From: Methanogenium sp. S4BF
Lineage (GTDB): Archaea > Halobacteriota > Methanomicrobia > Methanomicrobiales > Methanomicrobiaceae
DNA length: 64,000 nt
Assembly: GCF_029633965.1 (NCBI RefSeq)
Contig: NZ_CP091277.1
Location: 1,361,940 to 1,425,939, forward strand
Reading direction: 5' to 3'
Part shown: in pieces, positions 45,207 through 53,742 of the stretch
Layout of the letters: every line of letters begins with the position of its first letter
Position numbering within the stretch: position 1 is the first letter of the stretch
Program-made: the position numbers and the translations under genes
Notes under the pieces: model-generated
Told to the model about the DNA's origin: nothing
Databases searched by the model: none
What the model saw: only the letters and a program-made list of their open reading frames with translations

Positions 45207-46163
45207 TCACCCCTGTTTGCTGGCAACACTAATGTACTGGATTGCCGGTATGCGCTCAACATGTTCACTCTGCCTGATTGCAGGCCGCATTCTGATAAGA
45301 CGCTTGCATGGACCGGGGACTGAGCCCTTAATTGCAACATATCTGCCCCTGACGAGACCATAGTTGGTAAATCCGCCTGCGGGGTTGATTTCCTCACCGG
45401 ATTCGCCGATCTTTAAGAGACGCTTGTTGAACTCAGTTCTCTGCTGGTATCCCATCTGACCCATCTGTGGAACCTGCCACCTGACGTGGTGAGGGAACCA
45501 TGGACCAAGGTTACCGATATGACGCTTCTTACCGCCGCGGGAGTGTTTTCCCTTACGGGTCTGAATGCCCCAGCGCTTTACCGGGCCATTTGTTCCCTTT
45601 CCGGTGGTAATTGCAGTTACATCGAGGAACTGGCCTGTTTTGAGAACAGAGTCAAGCTCAATTTCGGTGCCAAAAAGTGATACTGCATATGCAACGCGCT
45701 CTTCAATGCTGCCACCTGCAACACGCATCTCCATGATGTCGCCGGACTTCTTTGGCACACCAGTGAGTACAGCGGGCTGAGTCTTTGTGATAGCAAAGAC
45801 ATCGGTCACCTTACCGGATGCTGCTGCTTCTGTGAGCCCTGCGAGGCCTTCTTCTGACCAGGCTTCAACATATGCACGCTTACCGAAGGTGTCCTTTCTA
45901 TACAGGCGGATGCCAATTACAACCATCGCCGGAATCTCAACGATGGTGACAGGGACCATGATATCCTTGCCCTCTGACGGGCTTTTCTTGTGGTCGTCGA
46001 CCATGACCATATGAGTCATGCCCACCTTGTAACCGGCAAAACCCTGCAACACGGGCTCCCCGTTGTGCTGTGGCCAGGAGTGGTATTTCGGCACCTGGCT
46101 TTTTGCACGCTTGCGGGGACTGTATGCAAGTGAACCTCTGCGAGGTCTGTGTATCTCGGACAT
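45207..46163 (-). CDS. rpl3: Ribosomal protein uL3
   Basis: A 318-residue archaeal L3, the first gene of the leftward ribosomal array. [23 protein letters not shown] is the N-terminal extension, [20 protein letters not shown] and [21 protein letters not shown] surround the loop reaching the peptidyl-transferase centre. The upstream 570 bases hold no gene and must include the array promoter. Confidence 0.96.
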   Translation of the reverse strand: MSEIHRPRRGSLAYSPRKRAKSQVPKYHSWPQHNGEPVLQGFAGYKVGMTHMVMVDDHKKSPSEGKDIMVPVTIVEIPAMVVIGIRLYRKDTFGKRAYVEAWSEEGLAGLTEAAASGKVTDVFAITKTQPAVLTGVPKKSGDIMEMRVAGGSIEERVAYAVSLFGTEIELDSVLKTGQFLDVTAITTGKGTNGPVKRWGIQTRKGKHSRGGKKRHIGNLGPWFPHHVRWQVPQMGQMGYQQRTEFNKRLLKIGESGEEINPAGGFTNYGLVRGRYVAIKGSVPGPCKRLIRMRPAIRQSEHVERIPAIQYISVASKQG

Positions 46164-46731
46164 TGATGTATCAATCCTAAATCTTGATTTTCAGTTGATG
46201 CTTCATCCTGCACCGGAGAGTCCGGTACAGAACACATTCCGAGAATGAATTGGTCTTCAACTCAGGTCTGAGCTGACGCTGTGGCGGATGGACCGATTAA
46301 AACATGCCTGAACCTGCAGTACGGATTCCTTAAAATCCTCATCGCACGCCTCAGGCATCGGGTCCTTCACATATCTGAAAGATTCTTCCGGCGTGGACCG
46401 GAAAGACTCATTCTCTCAAATTGATCCTGACGGATTCCGTTTCTGCGCGCACCCAATTATGCGCCAGATATGGGCTCGTTCCACAAAACGTCCACCCGTA
46501 CGGTTCCATCAGATCCTACGTCTTTCACCCTGGTGTGTATGAACACAACCATATCCCGGTACCCTTCCCTGCAGCATGCCGCAGGGAAAGTCACCATATA
46601 GTGGTGGTTCTCCGGAAAGGAAGCAGACAAACTGCCAGACCAGTCAGGAGAACCACCATATATGTTTCCTAAATGTTTCTGCGAAGGGGATATAAAAGTA
46701 TTGAAGAAATGAAAAAACCGGACCGAGGAAT
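46164..46731 (-). promoter_or_regulatory. Leader/promoter region of the ribosomal array
   Basis: No gene is supported in these 568 bases between tfx and rpl3. GGTGGTTCTCC at 46603-46613 is matched by its exact reverse complement at 46647-46657, a potential 11-base-pair stem with a 33-base loop. CCCTGC/GCAGGG forms another small hairpin near 46568-46587. A T-tract in the tfx direction (AAAAAA on plus, about 46713-46718) may end tfx. On the minus strand TTTTAATC near 46295 is a possible TATA box for rpl3, leaving a leader of roughly 100 bases. Confidence 0.45.
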
Positions 46732-47136
46732 TTACCCGAAACAGAGCTCTCCGTCGTCGTTGATATAAACATCAACGTCCTCGCGCACAAACCGGCCCTT
46801 GAACTTTCCGGGGTTCGCCTCCTTCAGGCGGTTGATAAGATTAATAGAATCATAGCGAACTTTTATACGCAGTTTCTCTGCCTCCCCGTAGATCTCACCG
46901 ACAGCATCGAACAGATCCGTCCCGGTCTTAATCGTACACAAATGAGTCGCATCAAGCGTATAAAGAAATTCAAGCGTTTCCTTTGCCTTGTCAATATTCT
47001 CATATGCTGCTTTTTCAATGGTACACACATTCGCCTTGGACGTACGGATGATATCGGCAATCTGCTGCTGAGTCAGGCCCTGTTTGCGGTACCTGAGCAC
47101 CTCCTTCTGACGCCCGGTGAGAAGACCTTGTTTCAT
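46732..47136 (-). CDS. Tfx-family DNA-binding regulator
   Basis: A 134-residue archaeal regulator of the Tfx family. The N-terminal helix-turn-helix reads LTGRQKEVLRYRKQGLTQQQIADIIRTSKANVCTIEKAA; the C-terminal domain follows after a TLDATH segment and ends VYINDDGELCFG. Tfx of Methanothermobacter was described as binding the promoter of the molybdenum formylmethanofuran dehydrogenase operon. ATG 47136 (MKQGLLTGRQ) is preferred over the longer frame. It is divergent from mtd across about 138 bases, so it may control mtd or itself. Confidence 0.85.
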   Translation of the reverse strand: MKQGLLTGRQKEVLRYRKQGLTQQQIADIIRTSKANVCTIEKAAYENIDKAKETLEFLYTLDATHLCTIKTGTDLFDAVGEIYGEAEKLRIKVRYDSINLINRLKEANPGKFKGRFVREDVDVYINDDGELCFG

Positions 47137-47217
47137 TAACTTCAATATATAATCCCATAATTTAAACATTTTCCGTTAACAATCGATCAGAGACCAATCC
47201 GGACAAAGGATTTCACA

Positions 47218-47274
47218 ATGTTTATTACTGACCATTCTGATAGTAGAATGTTCTCAAATTTGAGAGGTTTAGTT
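47218..47274 (+). promoter_or_regulatory. mtd promoter with palindrome at the ribosome-binding site
   Basis: AATGTTTATTAC at about 47217-47228 is a TATA candidate. CTCAAATTTGAG at 47253-47264 is a perfect 12-base palindrome whose right half runs into the ribosome-binding site GAGAGG (47262-47267), eight bases before the mtd ATG. A regulator bound there could block initiation; the divergent Tfx is a candidate by position only. Confidence 0.45.
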
Positions 47275-48114
47275 ATGGTAGTTAAAGTTGGAGTTGCAAA
47301 ACTGGGCAACATCGCAAGCGGCGTTATGGTCGAGCTTCTGCTCGACGAGCGTGCAGACCGTCAGGACATGCAGACCTTCATGGCAACGAGCGGAACAAAG
47401 CTCGAAGTCGAGGATGTCGACCGTGTCGTCAGCAACCTGATCGCATACAAGCCAGACTTCGCAATTGTTGTCTCACCAAACGGCGTCCTTCCAGGGCCCA
47501 CCGGTGCACGTGAAGCACTGAAAGCAGCAGGCATCCCTGTTGTCGTCATCACCGACGACGTCACCACCAAGAAAGAATGGGCAGACCTCAAGGAGAGCGA
47601 CTTCGGATACATCATCCAGAAGGCTGACTCCATGATTGGTGCACGCCGTGAATTCCTCGACCCAACCGAGATGTCCGACTACAACGGCAACCTGGTAAAG
47701 GTCCTCACCGTCACCGGAGCATTCCGCAAGATGCAGATCGCTCTCGATGCAGTCATCGACCAGGTCAAGGCAGGCAAGTCCGGCGCAGATCTTGAACTCC
47801 CAAAGATCGTCATGACCGCAGACAAGGCAGTCAAAGACGAGTTCACCAACCCATACGCATATGCAAAGGCACGTGCAGCATTTGAGATTGCAGCAGCAGT
47901 CGCAATGGTCAACGTGAAGGGCTGTTTCATGACCAAGGGATTCGAGAACTACGTCCCAATCGTTGCATCCGCACACGAAATGATGCGCGCTGCAATGATC
48001 CTCTGTGAAGAAGCACGTGAGATTGAGAAGGGCTGTGATGGCGTTGTCCGTATGCCACACAAGAATGACGGCACCATCGTCTCCAAGACCGCACTCATCT
48101 CCAAGCCGGAGTAA
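47275..48114 (+). CDS. mtd: F420-dependent methylene-H4MPT dehydrogenase
   Basis: A 279-residue enzyme of the CO2-reduction pathway that converts methenyl- to methylene-tetrahydromethanopterin with reduced F420. [16 protein letters not shown] and DERADRQDM open the protein; [20 protein letters not shown] and [20 protein letters not shown] are strongly conserved. ATG 47275 matches the conserved N-terminus; the upstream in-frame extension to 47218 is not conserved. Codon use is strongly biased, as expected for an abundant catabolic enzyme. A T-tract follows the stop. Confidence 0.97.
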   Translation: MVVKVGVAKLGNIASGVMVELLLDERADRQDMQTFMATSGTKLEVEDVDRVVSNLIAYKPDFAIVVSPNGVLPGPTGAREALKAAGIPVVVITDDVTTKKEWADLKESDFGYIIQKADSMIGARREFLDPTEMSDYNGNLVKVLTVTGAFRKMQIALDAVIDQVKAGKSGADLELPKIVMTADKAVKDEFTNPYAYAKARAAFEIAAAVAMVNVKGCFMTKGFENYVPIVASAHEMMRAAMILCEEAREIEKGCDGVVRMPHKNDGTIVSKTALISKPE

Positions 48115-48126
48115 ACCCAAATACCC

Positions 48127-48133
48127 TTTTTTT
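48127..48133 (+). terminator. T-tract terminator after mtd
   Basis: Seven T residues begin 12 bases after the mtd stop, followed by a C-rich stretch. This fits termination of a single-gene mtd transcript. Confidence 0.5.
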
Positions 48134-48435
48134 CCCCGGTTCCCGACAGTTCGTGAATAATTTTCAGTTTGATAGCATCTGCATACGGTCAGGCGTATTC
48201 CGCAGGGCATATTCGGGCAGCAGGCCGGTTCAAAACCATCGACGAAGTGCAGTCACTATAAGCAGCTGACCTTGCACATACAGCACCCAGTACCGTACTT
48301 ACTGCATGCACCACAACACCTCTTCTGCATACGGCAGGGATTCCTGCAGATAAGCGGCCAGAACCCACATAGTCGTCAATACACCAAAAAAAGTGCGCGG
48401 CGCCCGTCAGCACCAACCCCCGGCCGGACAGGACG
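48134..48435. other. Intergenic stretch between convergent mtd and GalT-like genes
   Basis: Apart from the Cys-dense mini-ORF on the minus strand (48256-48330) I see no gene here. Longer overlapping ORFs on both strands are compositionally odd and lack start signals. No repeats or RNA genes were recognised. Confidence 0.4.
48256..48330 (-). CDS. Candidate Cys-dense micropeptide
   Basis: A 24-codon ORF from ATG 48330 encodes seven cysteines in the pattern CC-x2-C-x6-CC-x-C-x3-C with basic and glycine residues between. The frame stays open 15 codons upstream, adding three more cysteines, but has no standard start there. Such density is hard to expect by chance and resembles disulfide-rich or metal-binding micropeptides. 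There is no good ribosome-binding site before the ATG. It lies about 105 bases after the GalT-like gene stop on the same strand. I cannot name a family. Confidence 0.35.
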   Translation of the reverse strand: MQKRCCGACSKYGTGCCMCKVSCL

Positions 48436-49371
48436 TCAGGGCAAAAGACCGGCGAGATCTTCGGGAAGCGTCAGCACAATCGGCTCAAGGTGCATGCGCT
48501 CCATGAACGCAGAGTCGCTCATTCCCGTGGCACCGGGATTTATCCGGGCAATAAGAGAACAGAAGGCACGGAACCCCCCATCAGGCTTCCCGGCCGCATC
48601 ACAGACGAGTGCCATATTATACGCATAATGACCGGCCCCCCGGTAGAGAGACTCAACCCGTTCAATGCCTTCTGCAAGAAGGCCGCACCAGGGTTCGAGC
48701 TCATCAATGCACCGGACCGGAAGATAGGCACGCACCTCTTTTTCCCCCAGCGGGACCGCGTGGGCAAAAAACGGCAGTTCATCACCGAAGAGATGGCGCG
48801 GCCCCCCCATCTCCCGGTCAATGAGAAAATCCCGATACGTTCTGCCGGTCCTGCGGCAGAAGGCCGCCGACTGGTCAATCGCCAATCCGGCATAGTATGT
48901 CGGAGCCTCATCCGCGACTCCCTGCATATGCGGATGGAGCATACTGGCGCCGGCCGACGGCAGATAGTTCCAGTTGCAGGAGACATAGCCGTCATCGGTG
49001 CAAAAGGCAGCAATCTGCCCACGCAGGGCATCTTCGATCTGACCTGCCGTAATCACTGCCGGGTTATGCGCCTCTGTCATAACCGTCACTACATGCCGCT
49101 GTGCAAACGGATAGAGGTTCGGGAACGTGACACTCTCCCCCACAGCGATACGCCTGCCGTCGGGAAACACCGGCGTTTCTGAATGAATCCGTTCCGGACA
49201 GAATACACAGGGAACCTCATCCTCCGGAGCGTCAGGTCTGTGCGCGACATTAATACTGCGGCGAACCCTGTCCGGTGCAATCCGGCACTGCAGACCGGTT
49301 AAGTGATCCCTGCGGTACTGCACCCGCCTGTTTTTTGGGCCGCATTCCGTAACCAGAAATAATTCATTCAT
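48436..49371 (-). CDS. GalT-like nucleotidyltransferase (HIT superfamily)
   Basis: A 311-residue protein resembling galactose-1-phosphate uridylyltransferases. Two HIT-like halves are seen: CVFCPERI with a metal-binding CxxC in the first and the catalytic HPHMQ motif near residue 145; a second NMALVCDAAGK...ARINPGATG part follows. GalT enzymes swap UMP between hexose-1-phosphates through a nucleotidyl-histidine. The classic order is HPH-x-Q and it is intact, so activity is likely, but the sugar is uncertain because no galactose pathway genes are near and archaeal relatives may be general NMP transferases. Confidence 0.8.
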   Translation of the reverse strand: MNELFLVTECGPKNRRVQYRRDHLTGLQCRIAPDRVRRSINVAHRPDAPEDEVPCVFCPERIHSETPVFPDGRRIAVGESVTFPNLYPFAQRHVVTVMTEAHNPAVITAGQIEDALRGQIAAFCTDDGYVSCNWNYLPSAGASMLHPHMQGVADEAPTYYAGLAIDQSAAFCRRTGRTYRDFLIDREMGGPRHLFGDELPFFAHAVPLGEKEVRAYLPVRCIDELEPWCGLLAEGIERVESLYRGAGHYAYNMALVCDAAGKPDGGFRAFCSLIARINPGATGMSDSAFMERMHLEPIVLTLPEDLAGLLP

Positions 49372-49480
49372 TTACTCCACCCTGTAGCACCTGCTGACAG
49401 CCGTTCGGGCGCACACTCATCACCAGAACACCAAAATGTGACACCGCCACCGCTAATCAGGGATTAATCGATAGAACGTC

Positions 49481-49497
49481 AAAGGAAAAGAAAAATT
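49481..49497 (-). terminator. T-rich terminator after mer
   Basis: In the direction of mer the 38 bases after the stop contain two T-rich tracts (TTTTT then CTTTTCCTTT) preceded by A-rich sequence. This fits a T-tract terminator for a single-gene transcript. Confidence 0.4.
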
Positions 49498-49518
49498 TTT
49501 GGATATTGGTCCGCAGCC

Positions 49519-50520
49519 TCAGATAATGTATTTGCCGAGGAGGCGGATGGAGTTGGTCATGTCTGGACCAAGTGGAGATCCGAAGATGATCTGGGTAACA
49601 CCAGATGCGGTCAGGTCTTCACACTTCTCCTTAACCATTTCAGGGGTACCTGCAATGGTGAATGCATCGATCTCTGCGTCGCCGACAAGACCGCCGACTG
49701 CACCGAAGTCAAAGCGGGCAAGTGCTTCTTTGATCTTGCCGACATTGGCGAGGTCAAGGCCGTGGCGCTCAAGAAGTGCAGGCGGTGAACCTGCTGCGAT
49801 GAATGCTGCAACGATCTTTGCTGCGTTGCGTGCCTTCTTCTCGTTCTGGTCGATGGACATAGCAGTGTATGCACCAACATCGAACTTCTTGAACTTCTTC
49901 TCGTCAACTGCATCACATGCTGATTTAATCAGTGGAATTGCAATTGCAAAGTCCTTGGGGTTGGATGCGTTGATCAGTGCACCCTCACCGATTTCACCGG
50001 CAAGAGCGAGCATCTTGGGGCCCTGTGCACCAATGTAGGTTGGGATCTGCTTCTTCTTTGCAGGCAGGGTAACGCCGGTAAGCTTTGCACCGTCGTAGTC
50101 GAAGAATTCCATGTTGCCGGTCTTCTTGACTTCCTCTCCTGCACAGAGAGCTTTAATCTGCTGGACACCCTCTGCAAGACGTGCAACAGGCTTTGTTGCC
50201 TCAATTGCAAGCTTTGGGAGTGTGGAAAGGTCGCCAGGTCCGATACCAAGGACTGCACGGCCTTCAGAGATCTCATTTAAGGTACACATGAAGGAAGCAA
50301 TTGCTGCCGGTGTGTCAGTAAATGTGTTCATGATACCCGGGCCCATCTTGATGGAGTCCGTTGCCTCTGCGATAGCGGCAAGGGTTGGGTAGCAGTGACG
50401 GTTGTTGTAGTGATTAGTAATCCAGGCAAAGTCAATATCTTTCTGTTCTGCAAGTTTACAGTAGTTTACCACCTGTTTCACAGTGATATTTCCTGGCACA
50501 AATTCGATACCATAACTCAT
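49519..50520 (-). CDS. mer: F420-dependent methylene-H4MPT reductase
   Basis: A 333-residue enzyme of the luciferase-like F420 family that reduces methylene- to methyl-tetrahydromethanopterin. It starts MSYGIEFVPGNITVKQVVNY and has the TNHYNNRHCYPTLAAIA segment of the F420 site, then GPGIMNTFTDTPAAIAS; the C-terminal half has LVGDAEIDAFTIAGTPEMV. ATG 50520 has TCACCTC-complementary GAGGTGA seven bases upstream and a TATA candidate (TATATTAAT on minus) about 40 bases upstream. The strong signals fit a highly expressed core enzyme; mtd and mer catalyse consecutive steps. Confidence 0.97.
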   Translation of the reverse strand: MSYGIEFVPGNITVKQVVNYCKLAEQKDIDFAWITNHYNNRHCYPTLAAIAEATDSIKMGPGIMNTFTDTPAAIASFMCTLNEISEGRAVLGIGPGDLSTLPKLAIEATKPVARLAEGVQQIKALCAGEEVKKTGNMEFFDYDGAKLTGVTLPAKKKQIPTYIGAQGPKMLALAGEIGEGALINASNPKDFAIAIPLIKSACDAVDEKKFKKFDVGAYTAMSIDQNEKKARNAAKIVAAFIAAGSPPALLERHGLDLANVGKIKEALARFDFGAVGGLVGDAEIDAFTIAGTPEMVKEKCEDLTASGVTQIIFGSPLGPDMTNSIRLLGKYII

Positions 50521-50527
50521 AGGTCTT

Positions 50528-50566
50528 TCACCTCAACTTCATATACCACACCGAGATTAATATACG
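50528..50566 (-). promoter_or_regulatory. mer promoter and ribosome-binding site
   Basis: On the minus strand a TATA box (TATATTAATC, about 50553-50564) is followed by GAGGTGA at 50528-50534, the best match in this region to the end of archaeal 16S rRNA, spaced seven bases from the mer ATG. Confidence 0.5.
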
Positions 50567-50799
50567 TTATCATTTAACTGGGAATATATCAGGTATTTTC
50601 CGGTATTCATCCGGCAAAACCCGAAATATCGGTTTAAATTTCAGCCTGACCGCCGGATTCCGGCCTATTTGAAAAGATCATCAAGAGATTTTATTATTTA
50701 CAGGAACGGATCATACATCAAAAGGAGTGTACACAAAGACCAGTGGGCCTCCACGATAACCCACAGAGGTCCGGTCCGGGTACAAAATATGGAGAAATA

Positions 50800-53088
50800 A
50801 TGAGAATACTTGCAATCGGGCTCGGGGGGGCAGGTACACGGATTGTCGACCTGCTCTATAGCCACGACATGAAAAGCAGAGTGGGATGCGTTTCAGCGAT
50901 TGCTGTGGATATGGACGGGAACAGCCTGCGCCAGCTCTCTCATGTCCCGGATAATGCGCGAATGCACTTCCCTGCCATCGATCCCGAGATCCATTTTGAT
51001 GTAGCATCCACCATCAATATCGAGGAGGTGATCACCCTCATCCAGAAGATGGATCACTTTGAGATTGACTCCATTATGATCTTTGCCGGTCTGGGAGGGA
51101 GTGTAATTGATGCAATACCTCAGCTCACAGAAGAACTGCGCAAGTCCTACATAGAACCGATATTCGGCGTCTGTGTGCTTCCGATGAGGAATGAAGGAAA
51201 ACGCCGCTCATCAAAAGCCGCTGACGACATTGAACGGATACAAAGCGTCCTTGATGCAATAATTCTCTTTGATAACGAGACATGGCATGAACGCCTGAAG
51301 GCCGAGTACAGCGAGTATAGCGTGGACAGGGACACCACCGGCATCAGCGGATACCGGCGCAAGGCGTTCCCGGACAATCCACGTGACATCTATGCCATCC
51401 TGAATGAGAAGATTGCACGCCAGATGGGCCTTCTTCTCCGCGCGGGTGAATTCAGCGAAACGGGAGTGGAGGCAGCAGAGATTGTCCTTGATGCAGGTGA
51501 GGTCCTAAACACCCTGAAAGGGAACGACCTTGTTGCAATCGGGTATGCCACAGAACCTCTCCAGAATTCATTTATCGACCGGTTCAACCAGTGGCGATCA
51601 GACACCTACTTCTCAGAGACATCCCATAAACGGGCGACGCGAATCGTCACCCTCGCCAAGCGTGCAGTCTATGAGGAGATATCCATCCCCTGTGATATCA
51701 CGAGTGCAGAGAAGGCACTCGTCCTTATCGCAGGCCCGTCACAGGAGCTTTCGATGAAAGGGTTTCAGACGGTGCGCAAATGGATTGACCGGAGCATCTC
51801 GGGTCTTGAGATGCGGTCAGGCGACTATCCGGTGATGAATACCCGGTTTGTGGGTATCATTATCGTCCTCGCCGGGATTACCAATATCCCCCGGGTGACA
51901 GAACTCATTGAAATCCGGCGTGAATATCTGGATGATCAGGAGCACGCTGTTGAAGAAGAGCGTTTCAAAAAGCAGCTGGAAGAGCAGTTCACCCTGCAGG
52001 AGAAAGAGACCGCCAGCTGGAAAGAGGCAGAGGCTGCATTAAGCCCGGTGCCCGTTCAGCCCGAGGGCGGTACGGGAGATGAAGGGGAGACGGACCTCGA
52101 CATCACCGACCTCTTCGAGGATGAAACGGCAGACGACCATACATTCATCCGGGACCGGGAAGCCGAACCGGAATGGAAAGACAATACTACCCCCGCCTGG
52201 CAGGAGGAAGAGCAGCCCCACACCTGGCAGGAGGAGGAGGAATACCCATCAGAACCCTCTTCTGAAAGAGGAGAGTATCTGCAGGCGCAAACAGGCCGGG
52301 AGATGACCATGGCAGCAGAAGACGGCAGACAGGTGCTGAATGACGGAATGATCACCCTTGGTGGTGTCGCACGCAGTGAAAAACGAAAAGGGCAGGGCAA
52401 GGACGATCAGATCTCCCTTGGGATGAAGTCGGAAAAAAAAGGTATTGATACGAAAGTCCCCATGCCTGCCCGGCAGGAGCGAACGGTCGCCGACATGACG
52501 CGTATGACAAGCGGGGGAGAGAACCAGGCGCCAAAAGACACCATATTCGGCCTCAAAGACATCCCGTCATCCAGTAGCAAAGGGCCCCGCGATACCGCAC
52601 TTGTCGGTGAGACAATCAGTATCGGCAAACAGGATAAACGCCCGAATGACACCTCATTTGGCGGGAAAGAGATCAGCGTCTCCTTTGTCAAAGGCCCGAA
52701 CGATTCGGCCTATATGGGGCGTTCAGTTTCGGTCTCTTCTTCACCAAAGGCGAATGACAGTGCGCTCATGGGAAAATCGATCTCGGTCAGGTCATCCGGC
52801 ATACGCCCCAATGATAGTACATTCACCGGAGATTCCGTGCGCCTGTCCCGCGGCGCTCCCAGGACAAAGGAGATTCTCAACGGGGATGTAAAGATGTCTG
52901 CACGGACGCCTGCCCCCAAAGATGACCTGCTGACCCGTGCGGAGCGCCGGATGAGCAGGACACAGGAAGCAGCAAAAGAGCCTGAAAAAGAGCCTTCTTA
53001 CAAAAAAGGGACAATTTCAGGCGCCTACGAGAAGAAGACGGAGCCGGAAGAGGACGACACGGGTGACGACCTCTTCTGGATTAAATAA
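50800..53088 (+). CDS. Divergent FtsZ/tubulin-family protein with repeat tail
   Basis: A 762-residue protein. The first 380 residues resemble the FtsZ/tubulin superfamily: ILAIGLGGAGTRIVDLLYS is a nucleotide-binding first loop, FAGLGGSVIDAIPQL stands where FtsZ has the tubulin signature GGGTGTG, and an NDLVAIGYA segment follows. The signature is altered, so GTP hydrolysis is not assured. Residues 400-540 are acidic and low-complexity; about 600-710 hold five degenerate copies of a roughly 19-residue repeat with the core PNDS/T-x3-G-x-S-x-S-V. ATG 50800 has GGAG five bases upstream. It stands alone, not beside cell-division genes. A cytoskeletal or membrane-remodelling role is inferred from the fold. 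Confidence 0.75.
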   Translation: MRILAIGLGGAGTRIVDLLYSHDMKSRVGCVSAIAVDMDGNSLRQLSHVPDNARMHFPAIDPEIHFDVASTINIEEVITLIQKMDHFEIDSIMIFAGLGGSVIDAIPQLTEELRKSYIEPIFGVCVLPMRNEGKRRSSKAADDIERIQSVLDAIILFDNETWHERLKAEYSEYSVDRDTTGISGYRRKAFPDNPRDIYAILNEKIARQMGLLLRAGEFSETGVEAAEIVLDAGEVLNTLKGNDLVAIGYATEPLQNSFIDRFNQWRSDTYFSETSHKRATRIVTLAKRAVYEEISIPCDITSAEKALVLIAGPSQELSMKGFQTVRKWIDRSISGLEMRSGDYPVMNTRFVGIIIVLAGITNIPRVTELIEIRREYLDDQEHAVEEERFKKQLEEQFTLQEKETASWKEAEAALSPVPVQPEGGTGDEGETDLDITDLFEDETADDHTFIRDREAEPEWKDNTTPAWQEEEQPHTWQEEEEYPSEPSSERGEYLQAQTGREMTMAAEDGRQVLNDGMITLGGVARSEKRKGQGKDDQISLGMKSEKKGIDTKVPMPARQERTVADMTRMTSGGENQAPKDTIFGLKDIPSSSSKGPRDTALVGETISIGKQDKRPNDTSFGGKEISVSFVKGPNDSAYMGRSVSVSSSPKANDSALMGKSISVRSSGIRPNDSTFTGDSVRLSRGAPRTKEILNGDVKMSARTPAPKDDLLTRAERRMSRTQEAAKEPEKEPSYKKGTISGAYEKKTEPEEDDTGDDLFWIK

Positions 53089-53089
53089 A

Positions 53090-53518
53090 TTACCGGCATG
53101 AAACGGCGCCATTGCTGTCCTGGTACCGTCCTTCATACTCCCTTTTTCCTGCTTTTACTTCATGCATGATGATCTGGACCACCCGCTCACCCGCAGAGAG
53201 GGTGATATCCTCCGGGCCGGTGTTTACGAGGCAGAGCGTCAGCTGTCCCCGGAAACCGGGGTCCACGAACCCGCCGCCGATGAGCACGCCGCGCCTGCCG
53301 AATGACGAACGGCACATGAGAGTTGCTGCAACGTCAGCAGGGAGCTCCACCCGTTCGAGGGAGGCAACAAGGGTGCATTCCCCCCGCCGGAGGAGATACT
53401 CTTCTGCGGAGCGCAGGTCGTAGGACGCCGGCTGCTGCGATTCTTCGCTGTATGGCGTAATCACCAGACTGCCCGACGCTATTTTTTCACCGATATCTGA
53501 CTCTGAGAGAATCATCAT
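53090..53518 (-). CDS. dCTP deaminase-like protein with altered catalytic residue
   Basis: A 142-residue protein of the dCTP deaminase/dUTPase family, shorter than usual deaminases (about 170-200). It has LMCRSSFGRRGVL (the RSS-x2-R motif with catalytic Ser and Arg) and GGFVDPGFRGQLTLCLVNTG. At the position of the essential deaminase glutamate (LE in the LEFYN segment of the E. coli enzyme) this protein has Cys (LCLVN). Without that glutamate ordinary dCTP deamination is doubtful. It may act as a phosphatase-type member or bind nucleotides. It ends one base from the end of the convergent FtsZ-like gene. Confidence 0.75.
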   Translation of the reverse strand: MMILSESDIGEKIASGSLVITPYSEESQQPASYDLRSAEEYLLRRGECTLVASLERVELPADVAATLMCRSSFGRRGVLIGGGFVDPGFRGQLTLCLVNTGPEDITLSAGERVVQIIMHEVKAGKREYEGRYQDSNGAVSCR

Positions 53519-53638
53519 AGGAAGGTTATCTTTCAGAGGGGAAAACTGCTGTTGCCGGTGAAGGACAGGGAATGGAAAGCAGGGAGATAAGGTCCTAATC
53601 CAGAATGATTATCTTCCTGTATCGCGAATAAGATGGGT

Positions 53639-53710
53639 GGATCCATAGGGTAGAGGATATCCTCTTGGGCTTCGAACCCAAGGACGCGGGTTCGATTCCC
53701 GCTGGATCCG
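53639..53710 (+). tRNA. tRNA-Arg (anticodon TCG)
   Basis: A complete cloverleaf of 72 bases. The acceptor stem pairs GGATCCA with TGGATCC; the D arm is GGGT/ATCC; the anticodon stem TTGGG/CCCAA encloses CTTCGAA, giving anticodon TCG (reads CGA arginine codons); the T arm is GCGGG-TTCGATT-CCCGC. The final CCA is not encoded and there is no intron. It is followed 33 bases later by the stop codon of the convergent surface-protein gene. Confidence 0.96.
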
Positions 53711-53742
53711 TGGACTTTTTTGAGAGAGTCATTCTGACCGGT

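Noticed and set aside
47218-47274. N-terminal extension of Mtd
   Set aside because: The in-frame extension lies over the TATA region and ribosome-binding site, and the conserved protein start is [12 protein letters not shown] at 47275.
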